Source: Pseudomonas oryzihabitans
GTDB lineage: Bacteria > Pseudomonadota > Gammaproteobacteria > Pseudomonadales > Pseudomonadaceae
DNA: 64,000 nt
Reading direction: 5' to 3'
Assembly: GCF_007665395.1 (NCBI RefSeq)
Contig: NZ_VDND01000009.1
Coordinates: 62,001-126,000 of the forward strand
Part shown: piece after piece, positions 43,362 to 51,697 of the stretch
Layout: every line of letters starts with the position of its first letter
How positions within the stretch are numbered: the stretch's first letter is position 1
Position numbers and translations under genes: made by a program
Notes under the pieces: generated by a model
Told to the model about the DNA's origin: nothing
Databases searched by the model: none
Seen by the model: the letters and a program-made list of their open reading frames with translations, nothing else

Positions 43362-44504
43362 CTAGCGCAGACGATAGGCGACGAGTTTACCGCCATTGCC
43401 GTAAACGTAGAGCATGTCGCCGACGACCAGTGGCCGTACCCGGACGCCGTCACCATCGACCTTGGTCCGGCCGACGAAACGCCCATCGACCTGGCTCAGC
43501 AGGTGGATGTAGCCGGCGTAGTCACCCACCACCACGTTGCTCGACCAGACCACCGGCCCGGTGAGCTGGCGACGGGCCAGGTCGGCGTTGGTCCAGAGCG
43601 CGGAGGTCGAGGATTCCTCGACGGCTTCCACGGTACCGTTGTCCAGGCTCAGGTAGACGTTGCCGAAGCCTTCGGCCACGCCGTCGTAGCTGGAGGCGTC
43701 ACGCTGCCAGAGGATCTGGCCATTGGCCGGATTGAGCGCGGCCACGCGGCCGTTGTAGCTGACCACATAGAGGGTGTCGCCCGACAGCGACAGACCACCG
43801 TCGACGTCGACGATCCGCTCCAGTTCGGAACGGCCCTTGGGCACGGCGATCTGCTGTTCCCACAGCGGCAGGCCACGCTGCACGTCCAGCGCGACGACCT
43901 TGCCGCTGGCGAAGCCGGCCATGACCAGCTGGTTGGTGACCAGCGGGGCGCCGGTGCCCCTCAGACTCAGCACCGGCTGGGTGTCCTCGTAGATCCAGCG
44001 ACGGGTACCGCTGCCCAGTTCGAAGGCCTGCAGCTTGTCGTCCTGGCACTGCACCACCACCACGTCGTTGTTGACCACCGGCGCGGACAGCACCTCGCTG
44101 GAAGCCTGGGCGCGCCACTTCTCGTCACCGCTGCCGGCGTCGAGGGCGATCACCTGGCCGCGCAGGGTACCGACCACTACCAGGCCGGAGCCGACCCCGA
44201 CGCCGCCGGAAACCGGCAGGTCCAGGTCCTTCTTCCAGAGCACCGCGCCGGTCTCGCGATTCATCGCCATGACCCGGCCATCGGCATCGGCGGCGAAGAT
44301 CGTCTGGCCATCGACGGCCGGTGCCAGGCGGTTGTATTCCTTGCCCTGGCCATCGCCCACTGAGCGACTCCAGACTTCATCCAGCCGGACTTCCGCCTTG
44401 ATGTCCTTCAGCTCGGCCGGGGGCAATTCCTTCTTGCCGGTGCTGCTGCACCCGACGACCGCAAGGGCGAGACCCAGTACCGCGATAGGCTTCCAGCGCA
44501 ACAT
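43362..44504 (-). CDS. bamB: Outer-membrane protein assembly factor BamB
   Basis: A 380-residue lipoprotein of the BAM complex, which inserts beta-barrel proteins in the outer membrane. The signal ends LAVVGC (Cys at about residue 19), then the eight-bladed PQQ-like propeller follows with repeats such as GRVMAMNRETGAVLWKKDL, GQVIALDAGSGDEKWR, GKVVALDVQRGLPLWEQ and GRVAALNPANGQILWQRD. Its start overlaps the stop of yfgM by one base (TGATG). Confidence 0.95.
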   Translation of the reverse strand: MLRWKPIAVLGLALAVVGCSSTGKKELPPAELKDIKAEVRLDEVWSRSVGDGQGKEYNRLAPAVDGQTIFAADADGRVMAMNRETGAVLWKKDLDLPVSGGVGVGSGLVVVGTLRGQVIALDAGSGDEKWRAQASSEVLSAPVVNNDVVVVQCQDDKLQAFELGSGTRRWIYEDTQPVLSLRGTGAPLVTNQLVMAGFASGKVVALDVQRGLPLWEQQIAVPKGRSELERIVDVDGGLSLSGDTLYVVSYNGRVAALNPANGQILWQRDASSYDGVAEGFGNVYLSLDNGTVEAVEESSTSALWTNADLARRQLTGPVVWSSNVVVGDYAGYIHLLSQVDGRFVGRTKVDGDGVRVRPLVVGDMLYVYGNGGKLVAYRLR

Positions 44505-45145
44505 CAGGCGTCTCCTTTGGCGAGATCATCGAGTTTCATCTGCAGCACGCCTTCGGCTGCGTCGTTGGGCAGCGCCGCGCGGGCTTTTTCATAGGCGGCG
44601 CGGGCCTCGGCCGGCTTCTTCAACGCCACCAGCAGGTCGCCACGCAATTCTTCGCGGTTGGCGACATAGGCCTTGGGTGCCTCGCCGTCGAGCAGCTTCA
44701 GGCCTTCTTCGGCCTTGCCCTGGGCGGCCAGCACCCGGGCCAGACGCTCGCGCGCCAGCTCGCCGAGTTCGGCGTCGTGGGGCTTGTCCACCACCGCCTT
44801 GAGCTCGTTCGCCGCGTCGTCGAGACGATTGCTCTCCACCGCCACCTTGGCGACGAAGAGACTACCGTACTGGGCGTAGGCGGTGCCGGAATAATCCTGC
44901 TTGAGCTTGCCGTAGGTGTCGGTCACCCGTGCGGTGTCGACCTTGCCACCGGGGGCCAGGGCCGCTTCCACCAGCTGTTGGTAGAGCACCGAGGCGCCCT
45001 GCGCCTGGTTGTTCTGGTAGCGCTGCCAGCCCTGCCAGCCGAGCACCGCCACCAGGGCGATGACGCCACCGGCCACCAGCGGCTTGCCATTACGCTGCCA
45101 CCAGGCCTTGGCGACCACCAGATTGTCGTCGTCGATGGAACTCAA
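44504..45145 (-). CDS. yfgM: YfgM family tetratricopeptide-repeat membrane protein
   Basis: A 213-residue protein with one N-terminal membrane segment (about residues 21-40; LVAGGVIALVAVLGW) and a periplasmic TPR domain. YfgM in E. coli binds the Sec translocon and PpiD and helps chaperone exported proteins. The frame has no ATG at the right place. The protein most likely starts at a TTG (45145) nine bases after GAGGAG, giving MSSIDDDNLVVAKAWW, which matches family N-termini. It lies 11 bases after hisS. Confidence 0.9.
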   Translation of the reverse strand: MSSIDDDNLVVAKAWWQRNGKPLVAGGVIALVAVLGWQGWQRYQNNQAQGASVLYQQLVEAALAPGGKVDTARVTDTYGKLKQDYSGTAYAQYGSLFVAKVAVESNRLDDAANELKAVVDKPHDAELGELARERLARVLAAQGKAEEGLKLLDGEAPKAYVANREELRGDLLVALKKPAEARAAYEKARAALPNDAAEGVLQMKLDDLAKGDA

Positions 45146-45156
45146 ATCCGTTCTCC

Positions 45157-46464
45157 TCAATTCCCGCGACCGGAACCGGCCGGGGGCAAAATCTCGTCCA
45201 GACGGGCGGCCAGGGCCGCGAACTCGACCGTTTCCTGGGGCGCATCGCCCCGCAGCGGCTTGAGCGCCACCCGTTGCCCGGCCAGTTCGTCCTCGCCCAG
45301 GATCATGGCCCAGAGCGCGCCGCTCTTGTCGGCCTTCTTGAACTGGCTCTTGAAGCTGCCGGCGCCGGCGTTGACCAGCAGGCGCAGGTCGGGGCGGGAA
45401 TCGCGCAACTGCTCTGCCAGCTTGAGGCCGGCCAGCTCGGCCGCCTCGCCGAAGGCGCAAAGGTAGAGGTCGGCCGGGCGCTGCAGATCGCTCGGCAGGC
45501 GCTCCAGGGTTTCCAGCAGAAGCACCAGGCGCTCGACGCCCATGGCGAAGCCGACACCCGGCGTGGGCTTGCCACCGAACTGGGTGATCAGGCCATCGTA
45601 GCGGCCACCGGCGCAGACGGTGCCCTGGGCGCCGAGCTTGTCGGTGACCCACTCGAACACGGTGCGGCCATAGTAATCCAGGCCGCGCACCAGCTTGGGA
45701 TTGATCTCGTAACGGATGCCGACGGCGTCCAGGCGGGCCTTGAGGCCGTCGAAATGGGCGCGGGACTCGTCGTCCAGGTAGTCGGCCAGGGTCGGGGCTT
45801 CCTGCAGCAGCGCCTGGGTCTGGGCGTTCTTGCTGTCGAGGATGCGCAGCGGATTGGTGGTCAGGCGGCGCTGGCTGTCTTCGTCGAGTTGCGCGAAGCG
45901 CTCCTGCAGATAGGCCACCAGGGCCTCGCGGTAGCGGGCGCGATCGGCGCTGGAGCCCAGGCTGTTGAGCTGCAGGGTGACGGCGTCGGTCAGGCCCAGG
46001 CGCTGCCAGAGGCGCGCGGTGAGCACGATCAGCTCGGCATCGATGTCCGGCCCGGGCAGGTTGAACACCTCCACGCCGATCTGGTGGAACTGGCGATAGC
46101 GGCCCTTCTGCGGCTTCTCGTAGCGGAACATCGGGCCGGCGTACCAGAGCTTCTGCACCTGGCCACCCCCGGTCATGCCGTGCTCGAGCACGGCCCGCAC
46201 GCAACCCGCGGTGCCTTCCGGACGCAAGGTGAGGGATTCCTCGTTGCGGTCGAGGAAGGTGTACATCTCCTTGTCCACCACGTCGGTGCCCTCGCCGATG
46301 CCGCGGGCGAAGAGTTCGGTGAACTCCATGATGGGCAGGCGGATCTCGTGGTAGCCATAGCCGTCGAGCAGCGTGGCGAAGGTACGTTCCAGGTAGCGCC
46401 AGGCCGGAGTCTGCTCCGGCAGGATATCGTTCATGCCACGGATGGCTTGCAGGGACTTGCTCAC
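45157..46464 (-). CDS. hisS: Histidyl-tRNA synthetase
   Basis: A 435-residue class II aminoacyl-tRNA synthetase. The class II motif 1 region, the motif 2 loop (RYEKPQKGRYRQFHQIGVEVF), the histidine motif LVRGLDYYGRTVFEWV and motif 3 (GVGFAMGVERLVLLLE) are all present, followed by the anticodon-binding domain. It starts MSKSLQAIRGMNDILPEQT, the usual beginning. Confidence 0.97.
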   Translation of the reverse strand: MSKSLQAIRGMNDILPEQTPAWRYLERTFATLLDGYGYHEIRLPIMEFTELFARGIGEGTDVVDKEMYTFLDRNEESLTLRPEGTAGCVRAVLEHGMTGGGQVQKLWYAGPMFRYEKPQKGRYRQFHQIGVEVFNLPGPDIDAELIVLTARLWQRLGLTDAVTLQLNSLGSSADRARYREALVAYLQERFAQLDEDSQRRLTTNPLRILDSKNAQTQALLQEAPTLADYLDDESRAHFDGLKARLDAVGIRYEINPKLVRGLDYYGRTVFEWVTDKLGAQGTVCAGGRYDGLITQFGGKPTPGVGFAMGVERLVLLLETLERLPSDLQRPADLYLCAFGEAAELAGLKLAEQLRDSRPDLRLLVNAGAGSFKSQFKKADKSGALWAMILGEDELAGQRVALKPLRGDAPQETVEFAALAARLDEILPPAGSGRGN

Positions 46465-46488
46465 GAAAGGGCCTTATTCCTTGATCTT

Positions 46489-47601
46489 TCAGCTGCGCGC
46501 GATGAGCGCGGCATCCGCTTCGGCCTTTTCGGCCGCCTTGCGGCGGATGAGCCCTTCCAGCTCGTCCACCAGATTGTCATTGTTCAGCTTGGACGCCGGC
46601 TTGCCGTCGATGTACACCAGGTTGTTCGGCGTACCCCCGGTCAGGCCGACGTGGGCTTCCTTGGCTTCGCCGGGACCGTTGACCACGCAGCCGATCACCG
46701 CGACGTCCAGGGGCACCAGCAGGTCCTCCAGGCGCCCTTCCAGCTCGTTCATGGTCTTGACCACGTCGAAGTTCTGCCGCGAGCAGCTCGGGCAGGCGAT
46801 GAAGTTGATCCCGCGGGATCTCAGGCGCAGCGACTTGAGGATATCGAAGCCGACCTTGATCTCCTCGACCGGATCGGCCGCCAGGGAGATGCGGATGGTG
46901 TCACCAATGCCTTCGGCCAGCAGCATGCCCAGGCCGACCGCGGACTTCACCGTACCCGAGCGCAGGCCGCCGGCTTCGGTGATGCCCAGGTGCAGCGGCT
47001 GCTCGATGCGGGTCGCCAGCTGGCGGTAGGCGGCCACGGCCATGAAGACGTCGCTGGCCTTCACGCTCACCTTGAAGTCCGGATAGTCCAGCTTCTCCAG
47101 GTGGTCGACGTGGCGCATGGCCGATTCCACCAGGGCTTCCGGGGTGGGCTCGCCGTATTTCTTCTGCAGGTCCTTTTCCAGCGACCCGGCGTTGACGCCG
47201 ATGCGGATCGGGATGCCGCGCTCGCGGGCCGCGTCGACCACCGCCCGGACCCGGTCTTCGCGACCGATGTTGCCGGGGTTGATGCGCAGGCAGTCCACGC
47301 CCAGCTCGGCCACGCGCAGGGCGATCTTGTAATCGAAGTGGATGTCGGCCACCAGCGGCAGGCTGACCCGCTGCTTGATGCGACCGAAGGCTTCGGCGGC
47401 GTCCATGTCGGGCACCGAGACGCGCACGATGTCGGCACCGGCGTCCTGCAGGCGCTGGATCTGCGCCACGGTGGCGTCGACGTCGCAGGTTTCGGTGTTG
47501 GTCATGCTCTGCACGGCGATGGGAGCATCGCCGCCGACCGGCACCGAGCCGACCCAGATCTTGCGGGACAACCGACGTTTGATGGGCGATTCGCTATGCA
47601 T
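46489..47601 (-). CDS. ispG: 4-hydroxy-3-methylbut-2-enyl diphosphate synthase
   Basis: A 370-residue [4Fe-4S] enzyme of the MEP isoprenoid pathway, which reduces the cyclic diphosphate intermediate to HMBPP. The TIM-barrel part has VGGDAPIAVQSMTNT, LVADIHFDYKIAL and RINPGNIG. The C-terminal cluster ligands are in ACPSCSRQNFD and GCVVNGPGEA. It lies between rodZ and hisS as in other Pseudomonas. Confidence 0.97.
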   Translation of the reverse strand: MHSESPIKRRLSRKIWVGSVPVGGDAPIAVQSMTNTETCDVDATVAQIQRLQDAGADIVRVSVPDMDAAEAFGRIKQRVSLPLVADIHFDYKIALRVAELGVDCLRINPGNIGREDRVRAVVDAARERGIPIRIGVNAGSLEKDLQKKYGEPTPEALVESAMRHVDHLEKLDYPDFKVSVKASDVFMAVAAYRQLATRIEQPLHLGITEAGGLRSGTVKSAVGLGMLLAEGIGDTIRISLAADPVEEIKVGFDILKSLRLRSRGINFIACPSCSRQNFDVVKTMNELEGRLEDLLVPLDVAVIGCVVNGPGEAKEAHVGLTGGTPNNLVYIDGKPASKLNNDNLVDELEGLIRRKAAEKAEADAALIARS

Positions 47602-47628
47602 GCTGGTTTCCCATGAGGTCGCCGGACG

Positions 47629-48606
47629 TCATTGTCCGGCCTGACCGAGTTTGATGCGGGCGGTCTCGCCCTTGGTGAACGGCGCGAGGTCGACGACCTG
47701 GCCGTTGTAGGAGATCTGGGCACCGCGGGCAAAGCCGAGGCGGATGTTCACCGGCGCCTTGATCGAGGCGTAGTCGAGGCTCTCGCCACCTTTCTTCACG
47801 CCGCTGAAGAGGATCTTGCCGCTACCGTCGCTGACCTGCGTCCAGCAATTGGCGGTGAAGCGGATGTTCAGGCTGTCGCTGCCGGCAACGGGCGCCGCGG
47901 CAGGCGCGCTGGCCGGCGCGGCCGGGGTCGCGGTGGCGGGTGCCGTGGGCGCTGGCGCAGTCGAACCCGTTGCCGGAGCCGGGGTGGGCGCGGCGGTGGG
48001 GGCGGTCATGGCGGCGACGGCATTGGCATCGGGAGTCGGCGTACCCACCGGGGACGGCAGGCTGGCGGCCGGCTGCTGGGCGGTGACCGGGGGCTGTTCT
48101 TCCGGCTCGTCGATGGGGTGGATCTCGGTCTTGCCGTCGGCACCCTCGACCTCGACGTGCTCCATGCTCACGGCACTGGCGCTGGAGGCCTGGCGACTGC
48201 GTTCCTGCCACCAGAACAGGCCCATGGCGATGATCAGCACCACCAGGATGAAACTGACGAATCTCAGGACGTTGCGCGACAGTCGCACCGGCTCGTCGAG
48301 ACGGCCAAGGCTGTGCACGGTGCTGCCCTTGGCATCGGTCCCGGTATAGCCGTCGAAGGTCCGCACCAGCTCGACCTGGTCCAGGCCGAGCAGCTTGCCG
48401 TAGGCCTTGGTATAGCCGCGGGCGAAGGTATGCCCCGGCATCTGCTGATAGTTGCCGGATTCGAGCTGCTCGATGATGCGCTCGCTGAGATTGAGATTCT
48501 GCGCGACCTGGGCCTGGCTCCAGCCAAGTGCCAGCCGCTTCTGCCGCAAGATCTCACCGGGATTGCCCCGTCCGGCGTGTACCGCTTCGGATTGCACTGC
48601 GGTCAT
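47629..48606 (-). CDS. rodZ: RodZ-like helix-turn-helix membrane protein
   Basis: A 325-residue bitopic protein linked to MreB and rod shape. It has an N-terminal cytoplasmic HTH (about residues 15-80; ILRQKRLALGWSQAQVAQNLNLSERIIEQLE) and one membrane segment (about 115-137). A long Ala/Pro/Thr-rich periplasmic linker (about 185-245) and a C-terminal DUF4115 domain (SLNIRFTANCWTQVSDGSGKILFSG) follow. The linker is low complexity and probably varies between strains. It overlaps pilF by four bases. Confidence 0.9.
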   Translation of the reverse strand: MTAVQSEAVHAGRGNPGEILRQKRLALGWSQAQVAQNLNLSERIIEQLESGNYQQMPGHTFARGYTKAYGKLLGLDQVELVRTFDGYTGTDAKGSTVHSLGRLDEPVRLSRNVLRFVSFILVVLIIAMGLFWWQERSRQASSASAVSMEHVEVEGADGKTEIHPIDEPEEQPPVTAQQPAASLPSPVGTPTPDANAVAAMTAPTAAPTPAPATGSTAPAPTAPATATPAAPASAPAAAPVAGSDSLNIRFTANCWTQVSDGSGKILFSGVKKGGESLDYASIKAPVNIRLGFARGAQISYNGQVVDLAPFTKGETARIKLGQAGQ

Positions 48607-49373
48607 TTCTGCTCCGACTGAAGTTGACGATATTCAGGTGAGTTCGGGTACAGGCGCTTCAGCTGCAGGGCATAGCTCGCGGCGGTGTTGCGATCGTTGA
48701 ACACTTCGGCGAGGCGAATCCCGAGCAACAGGCTGCGGGCATCCTGGGGACTGAGCTGGCTGAAGGCCTGGTAATAGCTACGAGACGGCACGTAATCGCG
48801 CGTCTGGTAGGCCAGTTGAGCCAATTCGAACAGGGCCCTGGGCTGGTTACGATCCAGCCGCAGGGATTTTTCCAGATTTTCCTTGCCCAAGTCGACCTGA
48901 TTGAGTCGCAGGGCGGTCAGGCCGAGGTTCTCGAACACGCGGGCGCGTTCGGGATAGAGGCTGTCTTCGGCGGCCTGGGTGAAGCGTTCGTAGGCATCCT
49001 TATAGCGCCCCTGCTCATAGAGGAAGCTGCCATAGTTGTTGAGGATGCGGGCATCGCGGGGCCGCTCGCGCAGGGCCAGGCGATATTCCTGATCGGCCAG
49101 GTCGGTCTCGCCCTGGGCCTGGAACACCAGCCCGAGGGCGGCATGGGCGTCGGCGCTGGACGAATCCAGCTCCAGAGCCTTCTTCAGCGGGACCTTGGCC
49201 TGTTCGGTGTTGCCCTGCTGGACATAGCCGAGGCCGAGCTGGATGTAGGCATCACGGGCCTGCATCCGCCCCTGGCGGGTATCCATGGGATTGCGGTCGC
49301 CCTCGGTCACGCAGCCGGCCAGGCCGCCGACCAACAGGGCGAGCGCGAGGGCCGCACAGCGCGTGATCGCCAT
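48603..49373 (-). CDS. pilF: Type IV pilus biogenesis/stability lipoprotein PilF (PilW)
   Basis: A 256-residue outer-membrane lipoprotein made of TPR repeats, the pilotin that localises and assembles the PilQ secretin. The signal ends GGLAGC (Cys at about 21). The repeats include AYIQLGLGYVQQGNTEQAKVPLKKALELD, ADAHAALGLVFQAQGETDLADQEYRLAL and ARILNNYGSFLYEQGRYKDAYERF. It lies between rlmN and rodZ, the usual place. Confidence 0.93.
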   Translation of the reverse strand: MAITRCAALALALLVGGLAGCVTEGDRNPMDTRQGRMQARDAYIQLGLGYVQQGNTEQAKVPLKKALELDSSSADAHAALGLVFQAQGETDLADQEYRLALRERPRDARILNNYGSFLYEQGRYKDAYERFTQAAEDSLYPERARVFENLGLTALRLNQVDLGKENLEKSLRLDRNQPRALFELAQLAYQTRDYVPSRSYYQAFSQLSPQDARSLLLGIRLAEVFNDRNTAASYALQLKRLYPNSPEYRQLQSEQK

Positions 49374-49383
49374 GGTCGCCCCC

Positions 49384-50523
49384 TCAGCCCTGGAGCGGCG
49401 TTACGGTTTCGGCACCGTCGAGCTGGCGGACGGCGATATAACGCTGGCTACGACGGGTACGGTCCATGACCTGGCCCACCAGTTGGCCACAGGCGGCATC
49501 GATGTCATCGCCCCGGGTGGTACGCACGGTGACGTTGAAGCCGGCCTGTTGCAGCAGTTCCTGGAAACGGCGGGTGGCGTTCTTGCTCGGCCGCTCGTAG
49601 CCGGAGTGCGGGAAGGGGTTGAAGGGGATCAGGTTGATCTTGCAGGGCACGTTGCGCAGCAGCTCGATCATCTGCAGGGCGTGCTCGGGCAGGTCGTTGA
49701 CGTCCTTGAGCAGGGTGTACTCGATGGTCAGGACGCGCTTCTCGCCCAGTTGCCCGATGTATCTCTGGCAGGCGTCGAGCAGCATGGCCAGGGGATACTT
49801 GCGGTTGATCGGCACCAGCTCGTTGCGCAGCTCGTCGTTGGGCGCGTGCAGCGACAGCGCCAGGGAGACGTCGATGTGCTTGGCCAGCTCCTCGATCATC
49901 GGCACCACGCCCGAGGTGGACAGGGTGACCTTGCGCTTGGAGATGCCGTAGCCCAGGTCGTCCATCATGATGCGCATGGCGGACACGACGTTGTCGAAGT
50001 TCAGCAGGGGCTCGCCCATACCCATCATCACCACGTTGGTGATGGCGCGGTCGATCTTGGCGGGCACGCTGCCAAAGGACTTGTTGGCGATCCACACCTG
50101 GCCGATCACCTCGGCGGCGGTGAGGTTGCTGTTGAAGCCCTGCTTGCCGGTGGAGCAGAAGCTGCAGTCCAGGGCGCAACCGGCCTGGGACGACACGCAC
50201 AGGGTGCCACGGCCGTTCTGCGGAATGTAGACGGTCTCGACGCAGCTGCCGGAGGCGACGCGGATCACCCACTTGCGGGTGCCATCGCGGGAGATGTCTT
50301 CGCTGACGATCTCGGGGCCACGGATCTCCGCGGCGGCCTTGAGCTTTTCCTTGAGCGCCTTGCCCAGGTTGCTCATGGCGTCGAAATCATCGATGCCGAA
50401 GTGATGGATCCACTTCATGACCTGCCCGGCGCGAAAGCGCTTCTCCCCGATCGACTCGAAGAACGACTCGAGTTGCGGCTGGGTCAGGCCCAGCAGGTTG
50501 ACCTTATCGGTGGCTATGGTCAT
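49384..50523 (-). CDS. rlmN: 23S rRNA/tRNA adenine-C2 methyltransferase RlmN
   Basis: A 379-residue radical SAM enzyme that methylates C2 of A2503 in 23S rRNA and A37 in some tRNAs. The radical SAM cluster ligands are in CALDCSFCSTGKQG. GEPLLNFDNV, the Cys of SSQAGC and a later catalytic Cys region fit the family, as do LALSLHAPNDELRNELVPINRKYPL and NLIPFNPFP. It lies 93 bases after ndk. Confidence 0.96.
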   Translation of the reverse strand: MTIATDKVNLLGLTQPQLESFFESIGEKRFRAGQVMKWIHHFGIDDFDAMSNLGKALKEKLKAAAEIRGPEIVSEDISRDGTRKWVIRVASGSCVETVYIPQNGRGTLCVSSQAGCALDCSFCSTGKQGFNSNLTAAEVIGQVWIANKSFGSVPAKIDRAITNVVMMGMGEPLLNFDNVVSAMRIMMDDLGYGISKRKVTLSTSGVVPMIEELAKHIDVSLALSLHAPNDELRNELVPINRKYPLAMLLDACQRYIGQLGEKRVLTIEYTLLKDVNDLPEHALQMIELLRNVPCKINLIPFNPFPHSGYERPSKNATRRFQELLQQAGFNVTVRTTRGDDIDAACGQLVGQVMDRTRRSQRYIAVRQLDGAETVTPLQG

Positions 50524-50616
50524 GGGATCACCTCGACGAAATCTGTTTGAAGCCCGCGCGGGGCGCGGGCGGTGCCAGGAAGGCGGGCTGGCCGCTTCCC
50601 TGGCCGGCGCTCATCC

Positions 50617-51048
50617 TTAGCGGACGCGCTCGCAGACTTCGGTAGCTGCGAAGAAGTAGGAGATCTCGCGCGCGGCGGACGCTTCGGAGTCCGAACCGTG
50701 GACGGCGTTCTCGTCGATGGAGACGGCGAAGTCGGCGCGGATGGTACCGGCGTCGGCCTTCTTGGGATCGGTGGCGCCCATCAGCTCACGGTTCTTCGCG
50801 ATGGCGTTGTCGCCTTCCAGCACCTGGACCACGACCGGACCGGAGGTCATGAAGGAGACCAGGTCCTTGAAGAAGGGACGCTCTTTGTGTTCGGCGTAGA
50901 AGCCACCGGCTTCGCGCTCGGACAGCTGGACCATCTTGGCAGCGACGACGCGCAGGCCAGCTTTCTCGAAGCGGGTGACGATCTCACCGACGACATTCTT
51001 GGCTACGGCATCGGGCTTGATGATCGACAGGGTACGTTGAACGGACAT
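50617..51048 (-). CDS. ndk: Nucleoside diphosphate kinase
   Basis: A 143-residue kinase that balances nucleoside triphosphate pools by phosphate transfer. It begins MSVQRTLSIIKPDAVAKNVVG and the phospho-acceptor His is in NAVHGSDSEASAAREI (about residue 117). It is complete and of normal length. It lies 91 bases downstream of iscX. Confidence 0.98.
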   Translation of the reverse strand: MSVQRTLSIIKPDAVAKNVVGEIVTRFEKAGLRVVAAKMVQLSEREAGGFYAEHKERPFFKDLVSFMTSGPVVVQVLEGDNAIAKNRELMGATDPKKADAGTIRADFAVSIDENAVHGSDSEASAAREISYFFAATEVCERVR

Positions 51049-51139
51049 GTGAACTCCAAAAGTGGGAATAGAGCAAAAACGAAACCCGCGGATTATACGC
51101 GGGTCCCGGTGAAAAGCGTAGCGCGGTACGGGCGATGCG

Positions 51140-51340
51140 TCAGGCGGACTCTTCGATCCAGGCGGCCTGGATGGCCTCCAGCACCTTCTCGCCGCCGCGC
51201 TGGGGATCGTCGTCGAACTCCGGCAACTCCACGACCCAGTTGCGCAGCTTGAGGAAGTTCACGTAGCGCGGATCCACGTCGGGATGGGCGTCGTTGAGTT
51301 CGATGGCGATATCCAGCACATCGGTCCATTTCAGTGCCAT
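51140..51340 (-). CDS. iscX: Fe-S assembly protein IscX
   Basis: A 66-residue acidic protein that binds IscS and iron and tunes cluster assembly. It has the family pattern WTDVLDIAIELNDAHPDVDP, VNFLKLRNWVVELPEFDDDP and a C-terminal EAIQAAWIEES. It is the last gene of the isc operon, 11 bases after fdx. Confidence 0.95.
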   Translation of the reverse strand: MALKWTDVLDIAIELNDAHPDVDPRYVNFLKLRNWVVELPEFDDDPQRGGEKVLEAIQAAWIEESA

Positions 51341-51351
51341 GACAGCTGTCC

Positions 51352-51690
51352 TCAGTGGCCTTCGGAAACCTGGTTGATGGTGTAGCGCGGAATCTCCACC
51401 ACCAGGTCTTCGCTGCCAACTACCGCCTGGCAGGACAGGCGCGAACGCATCTCCAGGCCCCAGGCCTTGTCCAGCATGTCGTCTTCGAGTTCATCGGAGG
51501 GCTCGAGGGAGTCGAAGCCTTCCTGGATGACCACGTGGCAGGTGGTGCAGGCACAGGACATCTCGCAGGCGTGCTCGATGTCGATGCCGTTGCGCATGGC
51601 CGCGGCGATGATGGTTTCGCCTTCGCTGGCTTCGAAGACCGCCCCCTCGGGGCAGTGCTCGGCGTGGGGCAGCAGGGTGATCTGCGGCAT
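51352..51690 (-). CDS. fdx: [2Fe-2S] ferredoxin of the ISC system
   Basis: A 112-residue adrenodoxin-type ferredoxin that supplies electrons for cluster assembly on IscU. The ligands are in HACEMSCACTTCHV (three Cys) and LSCQAV (the fourth). It lies between hscA and iscX, seven bases from hscA. Confidence 0.96.
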   Translation of the reverse strand: MPQITLLPHAEHCPEGAVFEASEGETIIAAAMRNGIDIEHACEMSCACTTCHVVIQEGFDSLEPSDELEDDMLDKAWGLEMRSRLSCQAVVGSEDLVVEIPRYTINQVSEGH

Positions 51691-51697
51691 GATGGAA